64,000 bases of DNA from Arion vulgaris (lineage: Eukaryota; Mollusca; Gastropoda; Stylommatophora; Arionidae). The number at the start of each line of letters is the position of its first letter. The stretch's first letter is position 1. Below are positions 22,010-35,239 of the stretch, piece by piece. Both the position numbers and the translations under genes were made by a program. The notes under the pieces were generated by a model. It had not been told where the DNA came from, made no database searches, and saw only the letters and a program-made list of their open reading frames with translations. The DNA lies in assembly GCA_020796225.1 (NCBI GenBank), contig CM036762.1, positions 11,047,633-11,111,632 of the forward strand. Reading direction: 5' to 3'.

Positions 22010-22170
22010 TAGCTCTCCCTCGAGCCCTACCCGATTAGCCAGACAGGAACCGTTGTCTGTTTCAGGTCACCACTGGAGGTGGGGTATGATCTTGGTTAGT
22101 GCCAACTCACTAATCCTGACGCGACGTTGTCCCTATGGGCCTTAGACCCCATTACCCGTTTAGGAAAAGA
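22010..22170. repeat. Unassigned GC-richer block, probably repeat
   Basis: Contains CCCTACCCGATTAGCCAGAC, CAGGTCACCACTGGAGG and TCACTAATCCTGACGCGACG in otherwise AT-rich DNA. The composition and sharp edges suggest an inserted element. A weak similarity of CAGGTCACCA to the SINE-like copy at 20.17 kb may be chance. Confidence 0.35.
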
Positions 22171-22199
22171 ACAAACGCTTCGTTCTTCAACAGCTTGAT

Positions 22200-24670
22200 G
22201 AAATAATAAAATTAAGGACAATTAAATATTTCGGAAAATCAAATGACAGGAGCGCCTAGAGAGATAAAATTTTAAAAAAATAGTCTGGAAGGAAATTTGA
22301 AAATGCAGCACCCGCGACAACAAATTTACGACCTTGGAAGATCAGGGTAGAACTTTAATTAGGTGATGTAATATATAATCTCTGCGGTAAACATAGAAAA
22401 CAACTCGTTTTTTTGGGGTTTTGTTTAACTTTCCCTGTAAAGGAAAATCCGATTTTAAACCCTTATGTAGTGTACTGAGAAAAAAAATTCTTCACTTCTT
22501 TTGTATTCTTTGCTTAAAAAAAGGGTTTTGGTCAAACTTTTTTTTTTTTTTTATAGTTTTTGTATTTTGTAAATCTCAGTACTTTGAATTTTTTTTAAAA
22601 AATTTTTTTTGTTTTTCGCTCAACTCAACTCGGGACAACTGTACGAAAAAAAAAAATTGGGGTTTTGTACAATCCCCTTAATTAAAAGGGTAAAACTAGC
22701 TAAATAAATTTAAAAACAAAGTCCAGAAAAAATTCCAATAACCTCCAATTTAGCGCCACTACTAAGACATCCAAACATCTCCCCGGCAGCTAAACAAAAA
22801 TTTAAAGTAACATCTTCATACCCCCCCTTGGCAAAACATGGACAATGAATAAAAAAAACATACACAGAAAATTTTCGAAATGAGATTTTAAAAGTCACCA
22901 ATTTGGACAGGTAACAAATCCAAAACAAAAAAAGGTTGGAAAAAGGGCCGTTTGAATTTTTGGCGAAACAGCGGAATGAAGGGGTTTTGGGCCATTAGTA
23001 ACTATCCAAAACAGACCCAAACTTCATATAAGGCTTTCCAACAGAATACCCCGGGAAGGGGAAGGGGCCCGGGGGAAGAAAGCCCGGGGAAAAAAAGGTG
23101 GATAAAATAATAGCTGAATTCTTTTCGGGGGGACTAAAAAACCATCACAAAACCCTCACAAAAAGTTTAAAAGACAAATACAAAAACCACGACACTGGGT
23201 TAACAACTCGGTAACAGTGTTTTTTAAAAAAAAGAAAAAAAACCCAAAGCTAACCAAAGATTGAAATTTGACGTCAGTAAACCCGGTCGGGGTTACGGAT
23301 GCAAAAATTAAAAAACCCTTTGCTCAAGGGTCACAAAATGCCGGGGATTTTTTCTGTGCCCAAATATATTAATGAAAGGGGGAAAATTCCAAAACTAATC
23401 TTATTCTTTTTAATTTTTTTTCCCATTACTTTCTAAAATTTTTATTTTTTTTATATAAAATTTGGGGGATTCAACCCGATAATTACACGGTTTTGGCTGA
23501 GTCCTCTTTTATCGGGGAAAATGGTTTGGTCAGAAAAATGAATATATTTTCCCTTTTTTTGAATGAATTTTGACATTGTTTTGGAAATTTCATTGTAAGA
23601 AAAAGGCCCAATGACATCTTAGAAGGGTTTTGTAAACTAACCCCATTGTGTATGGCAAAATTTGAAGTATTAAAAGGCAAAATGTGAGCTTCAGTATATA
23701 TAATTTTTTTTTTTAAAAGGGGGATATTATATAAAAAAACCCAAGGTTGTTATATTATTCGTGTAATATTTATAAAGTTTTTATATATTCAATTTTAAAA
23801 GCTAACCCGGGTTCAAGTTAAAAAAATTTAAAAAAATAATTTCTAAAAAAAATTACCTTAAATTCTTTTTTTTTGGGGTGGGACCGGGTTTTTTGGCTCC
23901 TTATGGGGGGGCATATCTAATTGGGGGAAAAAATTATGTTTAAAATTTTCCGGGCTTTTGATATTTTATTATATATAATTTTAAAAGTTAATCAGTATCT
24001 CTTTAAAAAATAATTTAAAAAATAATGTTTTAAAATAATAAGTACAGGTTCTCAATTTTTTTGGGGGGCCCCCATTTTTGTAAAACAAAAACCCCTGGTT
24101 TCAACTAATCTAATTAAAAAATTTATCTTCTTGGGTTTTTCCACCTGAATTCAGGCGAAACCATGGGAACCTGGAATGGCGCTTCCTTTTTTTGCGTGAA
24201 AGCCTGCTTCCGTTTTAGGGGTTTCCCCTCGCCGAAAAAGGGTTTTCCAACTGAATTTAAAAATGTGTTTTTGATTTTTTTCCATTCAGAACCCCAGGCT
24301 TTCTGGCTCTTGGGCTGGTCCCAAAGGGAACATCGGCCCCCTTGGGTTTCCCGTCCCAGGACTGTGAATCGGGAAAAACCCTTGGTTTTTCTGTCACCCC
24401 GCGGGCCAGCCCGCACCCCAAAGGGTAGTTTTCCCCGAAATTAAACCCCCCCGCAACAACACCCCTGGGCAGGCGGGCAGGTTAAAGATGTTAAAAAATA
24501 CTTTTGCCGGGGAAATTGGGGCAAAAGCTTAGGGTATTCTTGCCCAGTCATTTTTTCTTCCTTTATAAGCTAGCAAAATTTTCAATATATTTACTACCAT
24601 TTACGGGTTTTTCCAAAAAACATTTACTTCCAGTTTTTTTGGTACAAAGTTAGGGAAATCAGACAAAGGC
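22200..24670. other. Base-smeared AT-rich DNA
   Basis: No genes recognised. From about 22.4 kb runs of one base become frequent, marking a change in consensus quality. Frames at 24123-24444 on both strands are composed of smeared codons. Confidence 0.5.
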
Positions 24671-24689
24671 CCTTACTATCAAGAAAAAA

Positions 24690-24965
24690 TTCCTCCCAAT
24701 TGAACCCTGGACCACCCCCGTGTGGTCCCAAAAAACCCCAAAGGAAGCAAAAAAATAGTCCCCTGCAATCTTGCATGTCGTGAGGCGACTGAGGGGGGGC
24801 CCCTGGGATGCTACGCTGGTAACTAAAAGCAGCGTAAAAATCGGATGGGGTTGGCCTACGGGGGCCTTTTAAACCAAGGGTATTCGTTCTTAGGATCAGA
24901 TCATACAAACCCCACAGTGGGTTGAAAAGGGTGGTCGATGTGGACGTTCAAAAAGGGCCCCAAAA
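24690..24965 (+). mobile_element. SINE-like repeat family 1, copy
   Basis: Shows AAGCAAAAAAATAGTCCCC, TGCATGTCGTGAGGCGACTG, TAACTAAAAGCAGCG, TCTTAGGATCAGATCATACA and GGTCGATGTGGACGTTC in the family order. Smeared but nearly full-length. Confidence 0.72.
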
Positions 24966-24969
24966 GGCG

Positions 24970-26125
24970 TAACGAAACAAATACCTAAGCTATGCTATCC
25001 CCCGGCTTTAATTTGGTGTGTTTTGAATTTTTTTTTATCCCCCCTTTCTCAATGTATTATATAGTCGGGTTTTCTTCTTCTTTCTTTTTTTGCCCGAAAT
25101 TGTTCCCGGGTTTGTTCCCCAGTTTTCTTGGTTTTATGTTTTTGTCTTGTGCTTCCCCTGGTGACTTGTTTGTCGGCCTTTTACCGGGTTTTAAACCCCA
25201 GTGTCGGGGTTTTTGTATTTGTCCCCTTGCTTCTCTAGTGACTTGATTTTTTCTTTTGACGGGTTAGATCTATCCCCCTTTTTTCTTGGTCTTCCTCTCT
25301 CCTTCTTGGGTATTCTTTTGGGGAAAAGATTAAAGGCAGTTTGGCCCTGTTCGCATTCTTACAAAGGTGACCAAACCACTTCATTCTCTTTTTCCTTTAT
25401 ATAATTCAAACGTTTTTTCCCAACCTTTTCTCTGATGTGGTATTCGTTACTCTGTCGTTCTTGTGTTTTTATTTAAAAACACTCTCTTTTCCCAATGTTG
25501 CTTTTTTCCTTGTTGTTTCTTTTTCCCTGCCCATTTCCCTTTGGAATATAATATAAGTGGGTATAAAGTGATGTTGATCAACTGTTTTTTGGTTTTTCAG
25601 TGGATGTTTGGATTTAAGAGTGGCGCTAGTTGGTGGGTTTATTGCTTTTCCCCTTTCTGGACTCTATTTTCCCTATCTTTTGCCCAAATCTTTTAGGACT
25701 TTTTTTTTCTAAGATATTCTTCAAATTTTTCTGTAAATGTCTTTATCCCTAATTTCTGTATCAGATTTTTCCCAAATGAGCTTGAAATTTGTTCTCTATT
25801 ACCATCGTTTTTGCTGGGTAGTATTGCAGTTTTTGTCTTGTTTAACAGGTATATATATATATATTTTTATATATATAGGGTTTCCCCCAGTGGTTGGGGG
25901 GCCCCCAAATTTGGGTGTAAAAAAAAACCACTGTTTTTTTCCCCTTGTCTGGGAACGACTAGGAGGTTTGGCAAATCGTGCACATTTATCGGGGAAAAGT
26001 ATATGCGTTTGGGGCCTAAATCAATGTGCAAATCACGTTTTTGGGAAAAAATAAAAACCCCCACAAAGAGTAAATTAAAAATTGGTTGAAAAACGGGCCC
26101 GGAAAAAAGGGTAAAAAAAGGGCCC
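24970..26125. other. T-rich non-coding DNA
   Basis: No genes recognised. A (TA)n run lies at 25851-25878. The long open frames at 24992-25404 are translated T-rich sequence (Phe, Leu, Ser) without a domain. Confidence 0.5.
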
Positions 26126-26129
26126 CTAA

Positions 26130-26370
26130 AGGTCATGGTGGAAACTGGGCCAGGGTTGGGGGGCCTGGCAAGCCCCTCCCCTAACCTCCACGCGGTGCCC
26201 CTGAAACAACCTCGGGTTTTGGCCCGGCTAAGGGGGGCGGGGATCGGGAGAAAACTACTGGTAGTGGTAGCAGTGCAATTACGGAAATACGAAAAAGGGC
26301 CCTACAAAAAAAATGCGAATTCTCTGACCGATGTCCAGAAAGATTTTCCCCAAAGCCCCTAAACCCCAAA
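26130..26370 (+). mobile_element. Second copy of the LINE 5' leader
   Basis: Matches 40.38-40.58 kb in order: GGTCATGGTG, CTCCACGCGGT-CCC, GGCTAAGGGG-G-GGGATCGGGAG, AGTGCAA, AATACG, TCTCTGACCGATGTCC. Differences are mainly bases replaced by neighbours (CAGGTTCCGGTC read as CGGGTTTTGGCC). The downstream 140 bp units of the other copy are not evident here. Confidence 0.72.
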
Positions 26371-27310
26371 AAAAACAGCAACAAACCTCTCAGACATGGA
26401 TGAGGGTGCATCCAGTGCCCAAAACGGTTGGGGCCACGTGGGGCAAACCGAACCCCTAAAGGAGGGGGAAACATTCCCCACCCCGTCGGCAAAATACAAA
26501 AAACAGGACCGTAACGAAGGGTCTCCCTCGTGTTGGTGCGGGGGGGAAGATTGCGCTGCCCCCTTTGGGGCCCCTTTTTTCAAAATCAGGGCCTGGGCAA
26601 GGTTTGGGGAGCGAAAAAAGAACAAGTTGCGTTTAGGCCCAAGAAACTACCCGCCCTGGGAAAACCGTCAGGTTGTGGGGTTTTAACACCCCCGGAAGAA
26701 CTGGGGTTGGGGGCCTCGGAACTCCCAAAACCCGGGCAACTAGGCGGGGTTTGGGTAAGTCGTAACTAACACCCCCCGGAAAAACCCGGGGCGGGTGATG
26801 GCGGCGAGCCAAAAACCCTCAGTTACGCTTAAAATTGCCCCGAAACGACCCTCTACATTTTTGTACTCCCCCCATCCCGGTGTTTTCGGGAAATTTGGAA
26901 GTTGCCACGTCCCAAAACCGCGTCTGAAAAGGCTGAAATTTCCCTTTCCCCCGGGTCAAATAAAAAATGTACGGAAAACAAAGGGCTTGACGGATCAAAC
27001 CGGCCCCCGGGCCCTGAACATTGGCGAGCCGATACTTTACACGGTTTTTTTATACGAGTGGACGCCGTCCGAGGACAAGCTGACAACCCCAAAATATTTC
27101 CCCAGTCAGAACAGGTAAACAGCGTAACCCCTGTTTTGGGCGTAACCCACAAACCCCAAAAATACGGCAAAGTTGATCAAAAGGGGCGTAGACCCAAAAA
27201 GGGGATCGTCCCTGGGAAAGTTCCCCTAGTAAATAAAAAATTTGGCTGAAAACGGACGGGCGGGCCTAGTCACCATGGGCCCCAAATCGTCCCGACATAA
27301 TCCTCCTTTC
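26371..27310. other. GC-rich base-smeared block, probably continuing the LINE 5' part
   Basis: High GC, with overlapping long frames on both strands, a result of low stop frequency rather than coding. No domain recognised. Position after the LINE leader suggests 5' LINE or rDNA-like sequence. Confidence 0.35.
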
Positions 27311-27329
27311 CCGGGGGGCCCCATTTCAC

Positions 27330-27400
27330 ATCACAATAAAATGATCAAATTGGCCGTGAAGAATGTTGGAAAAGAAAAAGAAAAAAGAACAAGAAGATAT
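27330..27400 (+). mobile_element. SINE-like repeat family 2, 3' end
   Basis: ATGATCAAATTGGCCGTGAA and then GAATGTTGGAAAAG match the 3' ends at 28178-28235, 35187-35230 and 50235-50275. Confidence 0.5.
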
Positions 27401-27609
27401 TGGTGCCACAATTTTAAAAAAATACACACACACAAATTTTTAAATATCTTTATTCAAGTCTTTTTGCCTAGAAAATGTTTTATTTTTTTTAAAAATTAAG
27501 TGGCTTTTAAAAAATAAAGTAACCCCTTTAAAAAATATTCGAAATTTACTAGCAAAATTTTTAATTATTAAATGAAAAAATTAATGTCAAAAATTTTTCC
27601 CACAAATTT

Positions 27610-27890
27610 ACAGCCCCAGAATAAATAAAAGCTAGTGGGTGCTGGGGCCCTAAAAGGGAAGCATAGAATTTTTCCACTGTGCCCCTTAAGGGAAATGAAA
27701 GAAAAGGTGACTGATGAAGACCTGGGAAGCTCCCTAGTAAAAAAAAAGCATAGTAAAAAGTCAGATGTGCTAATCTTGAGAAATTAACCCAAATTTAAAA
27801 CCTTTTCATAGGCTCAGATCCCCTAAAACCCTTTTATAGAAGGGTTTAAAAGTGATCGATATGGAGCGGTCGGAAGAAAATTATCATCCA
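27610..27890 (+). mobile_element. SINE-like repeat family 1, copy
   Basis: Shows AGGTGACTGATGAAGACCTG, TCCCTAGTAAAAAAAAAGCA, GTCAGATGTGCTAA, ATAGGCTCAGATC and GTGATCGATATGGAGCG in order. Smeared. Confidence 0.7.
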
Positions 27891-28059
27891 TTTTAAAAAA
27901 AACACGAATGGCAGCAAAACAAGTTTTAATTTCCCTGGGTGGCTGGAATTTTTTTCATTGAATACAAAAAACAAATCAATGTGTTTTTGTGCAATGGCGG
28001 TGTATGTTTAATAAAAAAATAATAAAAATTTCCCATTTCTTCATTAATCATAAAAAGTT

Positions 28060-28235
28060 TTAATAATGAATATGGCTGAAATCGGTGCACTTTCCCCTAA
28101 ACTTGTGGAGAGTTCCATTTGGGGCCTACCAAACCAAAAAAATTTTTTCAAGGGGGGGGGGGTATACGTTCTTGGAAAAAGATCAAACATATCAAAAAGG
28201 GTGATTAAAATTGGTCGTAAAGAATTTGCAAAGAA
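28060..28235 (+). mobile_element. SINE-like repeat family 2, copy
   Basis: Ends with GTTCTTGGAAAAAGATCAAA, then CATATCAAAAAGGGTGATTA and AAATTGGTCGTAAAGAATTT. Same tail as the copies at 35.04 kb and 50.04 kb. The body is poorly legible. Confidence 0.6.
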
Positions 28236-28239
28236 GAAG

Positions 28240-28790
28240 AAAAAAATATTTTTTTGAAGTTTGATTTAAAATTTTTAAAGTGAGGATCAAAAATCCAATT
28301 TCCTTTTTTTGGAAGTGTGTTTAAAAAGATTTTTAAAAAGGAATTTTTTTTTTTTAAAATTCGTCCTCCTGTTGTTCTTTTCCCCGGATAAAAACCGGGA
28401 TTAGCTTTTTATATTGTCATTGTTTTTGTAATTTGTAAAACTACAGTACTTTGGTTACGTCTTTTTTTTAAAGCAACCCAAGTAACGTGACAATAGCTTC
28501 TTACAAAATATCTTTTTAAAAGTTAAGAATATTTCAGTGATGAAAAAAATTTAAAAGCAGCAATAGTCATTAAAAACCTTTCTAATGATCAAAAGATAAA
28601 TCTGAATTTATGTTTTTCATTAAGAGTACCCAATTCTCTCCAAAAATTTTGTAGCTAGAAGGGTTAAAACAGTTTCCCTAATAATTTCAATCTCAGTTAA
28701 AAGTTCTCTTCTTCAAAATTAAAACTATTTTAAAATGTCTTTTTCCCTTTCCCATTTTTTTAAAAGGGGAAAATTTTTAAAATACTTCTT
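28240..28790. other. AT-rich non-coding DNA
   Basis: No gene, RNA or repeat recognised. Confidence 0.5.
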
Positions 28791-28799
28791 TTTTTACTG

Positions 28800-29700
28800 T
28801 AAAATTGGAAACCACCCCTAATAAATACCGCATGCATGCCTGGGCGATTTTTCATGGGTAGCTGGTTCCCCAAAGCGTCAACTACCCCGCCCGACCTCGT
28901 ATGAATCGGGAGGGTAACCCGACATCTGGTATCAATTCGGTTGAAGCTCCCGTCGGACATCATTGATGCCTGTCCCCCTTAAAGGCTCCCCTCGGATTTT
29001 CTTTTTGGGGTTTACTCCCATAGTTTTGTCTCCCCCGAGGCCCCCACAAGGCAGTGGGGCTTTTTCCCCCCTTAGCTGGGGTCTGGATCTTAAATATCGG
29101 GACCCCCCTGATATCCAAGTCTGGGGGCCAGACCTCTACCAAATTTTTTTGTCTGGTTAGCCCCCCAAGGACATGAAAAAAAAAAAAAATCCTGCCCTGA
29201 AGTCCATCTCCCTAGGCAGTTATTCCCCGGGTTGTGTGACCCCCCACGGCCCAAAGTTTTGATCCCCCGCTGGGAGGGGGGGTCGACTTGTGTGTTCTGG
29301 GGGTCTTCAGCAGGCTTTAATTTTTCCCTTTTCGCCCCCCCTGGGGCCCGGTCCCAACCCTGCCTTGGGGGCTGGGCTCAGGACACCCCTTGTAGAAAAA
29401 AAACGATGAGCGATGATAGAACCCCAAAACATTCTATAGGGTCCCCCCGCGTCTGGTGCTAAGGGCCCCGGCCCCCCTTTTCCGCTTCTTGACACCGAAA
29501 AGCGGGGCCCCAAACTTGCGGCGGGGGAAAAAAGAACACTGGGGCAGTTGGGCCAAAGCCCGGCCAAACTGACGAGCGGCCGGTGAGGGGGGCTAAAAAA
29601 AACAACATCAGTAGGGAAAAAGAGGCACAGGGGCACCCTTTTATCGGCTCTGGTCTTCCTTTCAAAAACGGGAAGGGGATTCCCCACCCCAAAAATAGAC
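28800..29700. other. GC-rich block of unknown origin
   Basis: An abrupt GC-rich island in AT-rich DNA. The first 160 bases are less smeared and hold a minus-strand frame with CRVTLPIHTRSGGVVDALGN then QLPMKNRPGMHAVFIRGGF. The rest is poly-C/G-rich. I recognise no family; LINE 5' sequence or an unrelated insertion are both possible. Confidence 0.35.
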
Positions 29701-29889
29701 ATTACGGCCAAAAAAACCCTGATTCGGCATGGGGCATACTCTGACGGAATACCTGTGCCCTGAGACAAGAATGAATGATAAATGAATAAATACACACAAC
29801 AGTAAGTACCCAAAAATTTCCCAGTGCTTTCATAAAACTGAAATGAAGTGTGAATTTTTTTTCATTTCGTATTTTTATATATTGGGGGA

Positions 29890-30100
29890 AAGCAATGGGG
29901 CAAAAAAACAACATTGTGACCTGGGTATGTTGTAAAAGGCGACTAAAGGAGGCCTTGAAGCTACCTAAATAAATAAAAAAATTGAAAAATCGGATGTGTA
30001 GGTGCTTGTTTTGGCCCGGTCAATCGCTTTACTCAAAACCCAAAGGGAGTGGTTTAAAGTGGTCAATAGGGGTGTTGACAAAAAAAGAAGTTTTAAAATT
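29890..30100 (+). mobile_element. SINE-like repeat family 1, copy
   Basis: Shows GGTATGTTGTAAAAGGCGAC, AGCTACCTAAATAAATAAAA, AAATCGGATGTGTAGG and AAAGTGGTCAATAGGG in the family order. Confidence 0.7.
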
Positions 30101-30104
30101 TAAA

Positions 30105-30770
30105 AAATTGGATACACTGCTCTACTGCATCCTTCACTCAATATTATTTTCAGTTTCTCTCTTTTTTACTACTCTGTCCTTTTAGAGCTCACCCCAAGTC
30201 TAAACCTTTTCTTGTCTTTTCCCAAAACCTGGTTTCCCCAACTAATCACAACCCTTCATCTATGTCCCAACCTTATGGATTATATGTCATTCTTTCCCCA
30301 CTAGTCTGCTACCTAGCATAAAGTTTTATGTCTGACTTTTTTATCTGGCTCAGTTCCCCCAACCCCATTTTTTTTCTCCAATTTTCTAATCCTGTTTTGT
30401 TATTCCATCAGGAAAAAGAGATGTATAAAACAGATTTTTGCATTGCTTCAAAAACAGTTTTTTACCCCACTTCTGTTTCCTCCCCCCTTTTTCTGGACCC
30501 CTTTTTCTTTGTTTTCCCACAGTATAATAACCCAAGCTCTTTGGCGTACTGCCTGTTGAAATCTGTTTATGTAGAACCATTTAATTTTGTTTCTTGATGA
30601 AGTTCAGTACTTGGTTTTCCCATTTTTTTTCCTGGCGTCTTGGGTTTTAAAAATGTCCCCCCACCCCTTTCCCGGAAAAAAATAAACGGGTGCCCCTTAA
30701 AATTACCTAACAGAATCAAAGGGCCCCTTGGTTATGTCTAATAACATATTCCGATACAATTAGCAGTGAG
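30105..30770. other. Non-coding spacer downstream of zinc-finger copy 3
   Basis: T-rich, smeared, no gene recognised. The plus-strand frame at 30328-30597 is Phe/Ser-rich and unconvincing. Confidence 0.45.
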
Positions 30771-30779
30771 TGAAAAAGG

Positions 30780-33240
<2,461 letters not shown>

Positions 33241-33244
33241 AATT

Positions 33245-34035
33245 ACAGTTTGTGAACAACTCCCTCTGTCCCTTTTTATCTCTGACAAATAAAAAAATAA
33301 AAAGAACAGTTATAAAAAAAAGTTATAAAATAAATAACAATATAGCATTTAACTTGTATTTTTTACCTTGAAAATGACTTCAAATATAAAAAACCCATTT
33401 TGGGCATCCCCTAACAGACTTCTTTTTCCTTTCACTCGGGCGTCAACCGAATATGTTTTCCCTGAAAAAAGGGAATCCCCCTTAGATTGTCTAGATCTCC
33501 AAAAAACTTTTCCCGGGGGAAAATTTTTTATGTTTCCCGTCTACTTTTCTCATCAGATGCTGGTTTTTTTTCTAAAATCATGTATTTTTGTCAGTAACAC
33601 AGAATTATTTTTTATTGAGCTTTTGTTGAAAACATTTTATTTTAGTTTTCGTAACAAGAAATGATATACTGAATTGATACAAACTGATATTTTTTTGAGC
33701 TGGTAATATGGATTGTTTGTCTGGTCCTTTTAAATGTTCTGTTTTTTTCATTGCTATTTTCTTTTTAACAAAACTTTTTTTTCCCTTTCTCTTCCCACCT
33801 TTTAAACTCCTTTGGGAAAAATGCCCTCCCTTTTAAAATATGCTAAGTCCTCATAATGTAGATATTCTATTGTGCAGATTCCTTTTGGTTTTTTCTGCCC
33901 TTCATCCTCATCTAGATGGCCTTCTTTCCTCTTGGGTTGGGGGTTATTTTTTTTTTCTTGTAGCTGACCCCGTTCATAGTTTGTTGAATTTTGAAAGGGG
34001 AAGTTTTCCCATGTGTAGCCAGCAACAAGCCCCAT
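33245..34035. other. 5' flank of zinc-finger copy 3 and non-coding DNA
   Basis: The first 120 bases keep similarity with the flank of copy 2 (AACAGTTATAAAA, then AATAACAATATAGCAT). After that no gene or repeat is recognised; open frames are low-complexity. Confidence 0.45.
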
Positions 34036-34069
34036 CTTGGGCCCCTTCTATATCCTTGGGGAAAAGGGC

Positions 34070-34120
34070 TTAGTTCCCATTCTTTGCTTCCTTATGGGAC
34101 CCGGCAATATATGGCGTGCT
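34070..34120 (-). mobile_element. SINE-like repeat family 1, head fragment
   Basis: TTCCCATTCTTTGCTTCCTT followed by ATGGGACCC is the reverse complement of the family head (GGGCCCATGGGAAGCAAAGAAT). Only about 50 bases are recognisable. Confidence 0.45.
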
Positions 34121-34124
34121 CCCC

Positions 34125-35030
34125 CTGTCCCTCTCTTAAGATAAAATGGGAGGCTAAAAGCTACTATTCTTTTCCTTTTTAAAACCCGGCAACCCAGGGG
34201 GACAAAAAACTTGTTGCTATTTCAAAATGTATCCCTATCAGGTTGGGGTTGGTCTCTTGTTCCCCAATTTTTTGGGGATCCTATCCCCCTCCTGCCCTCA
34301 ATCTTTTCCTGTCCCTTCTCTGTGTATATGCATACATTGTGTGAATTTTTAGGGAAAAAAGGGGATTTTCCCCAAACCCAGAACTACTTATCACTTTTTG
34401 TCTTGACTTTACCATATACCCCAAAAAAAGGTAAAAAATCACAGATCCTAATACAGATGCCCCATTCATTTTAATATTCCCATCACATCACAAGCATGTT
34501 AGATACATCCCATTGAGAATCCCAGTAGCATAGTTGTTAAATAACTGCTTTTAATCAAAAAGGGCATAGTTCAATTTCCAATGGGTGAGGGAAAAATTTT
34601 TTTTAATTAACGGGCCAAAAGTTAATTTGGTAAGGAAAAACACTGGGAAGTAAAAGGGGGACAGCATGATTTAACATCACCCATCATGTGCCGACGATCA
34701 ATGAAAAATACAGGACTTTAAAACCAAATTTCCTTTTACCCCATGGTATAAAAAAATTTCCCATCCAACCCTATCCATTGAAGATCCCAAAAAAATTAAC
34801 TCACCCTCTTTGTTTCTTATCATCCTCCCCACAAACCAGGCTGTTTTTACTTCCCTCAGGTCTGTCACTTCCTCATCAAAACCCTTCCCTTTATTGGTCT
34901 TCCCTTTTGTTTTTTTAGCTTTGATCATCATTTCAGATATCTGAGAGAGCTGTTGTGAATGAAAATTTGATAATTATAAGAAAAAAAACTTCTCTCACAA
35001 TAATAGGATAAACACCTGGGGGTTACCGGG
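34125..35030. other. Non-coding DNA, base-smeared
   Basis: No gene or repeat recognised on either strand. Confidence 0.45.
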
Positions 35031-35039
35031 GGGCTAAAT

Positions 35040-35235
35040 TTTGGGGTTAAAAATAGAACCCCTGTTACCTGCCATGCGCGTAAAAGGTGACCGGGGGGGG
35101 TAAATCGGATGCAAGTGTCCTAAGGGATAGAAATCTATGTGTTTAAGGGGGTACCAAAAATTCAACCCTACACATTCTTGGGAAGATCAAACATATCACA
35201 AAGTGATTAAAATTAAAGGGAAATGAAAAAACCCG
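35040..35235 (+). mobile_element. SINE-like repeat, family 1 type head with family 2 tail
   Basis: The head reads CCATGCGCGTAAAAGGTGAC and GTAAATCGGATGCAAGTG, like family 1. The tail reads ACACATTCTTGGGAAGATCA and CATATCACAAAGTGATTAAA, like family 2. It therefore links the two families. Confidence 0.6.
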
Positions 35236-35239
35236 AAGA

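Noticed and set aside
24123..24444. Frames of 93-97 codons on both strands
   Set aside because: Same bases open in two directions with smeared codons and no domain.
25737..26136. Frames of 89-105 codons on both strands
   Set aside because: They include a (TA)n run and smeared bases; no domain.
29307..29813. 168-codon minus-strand frame
   Set aside because: Built on poly-C and poly-G runs; the residues (Pro, Gly, Phe) follow from smeared bases.
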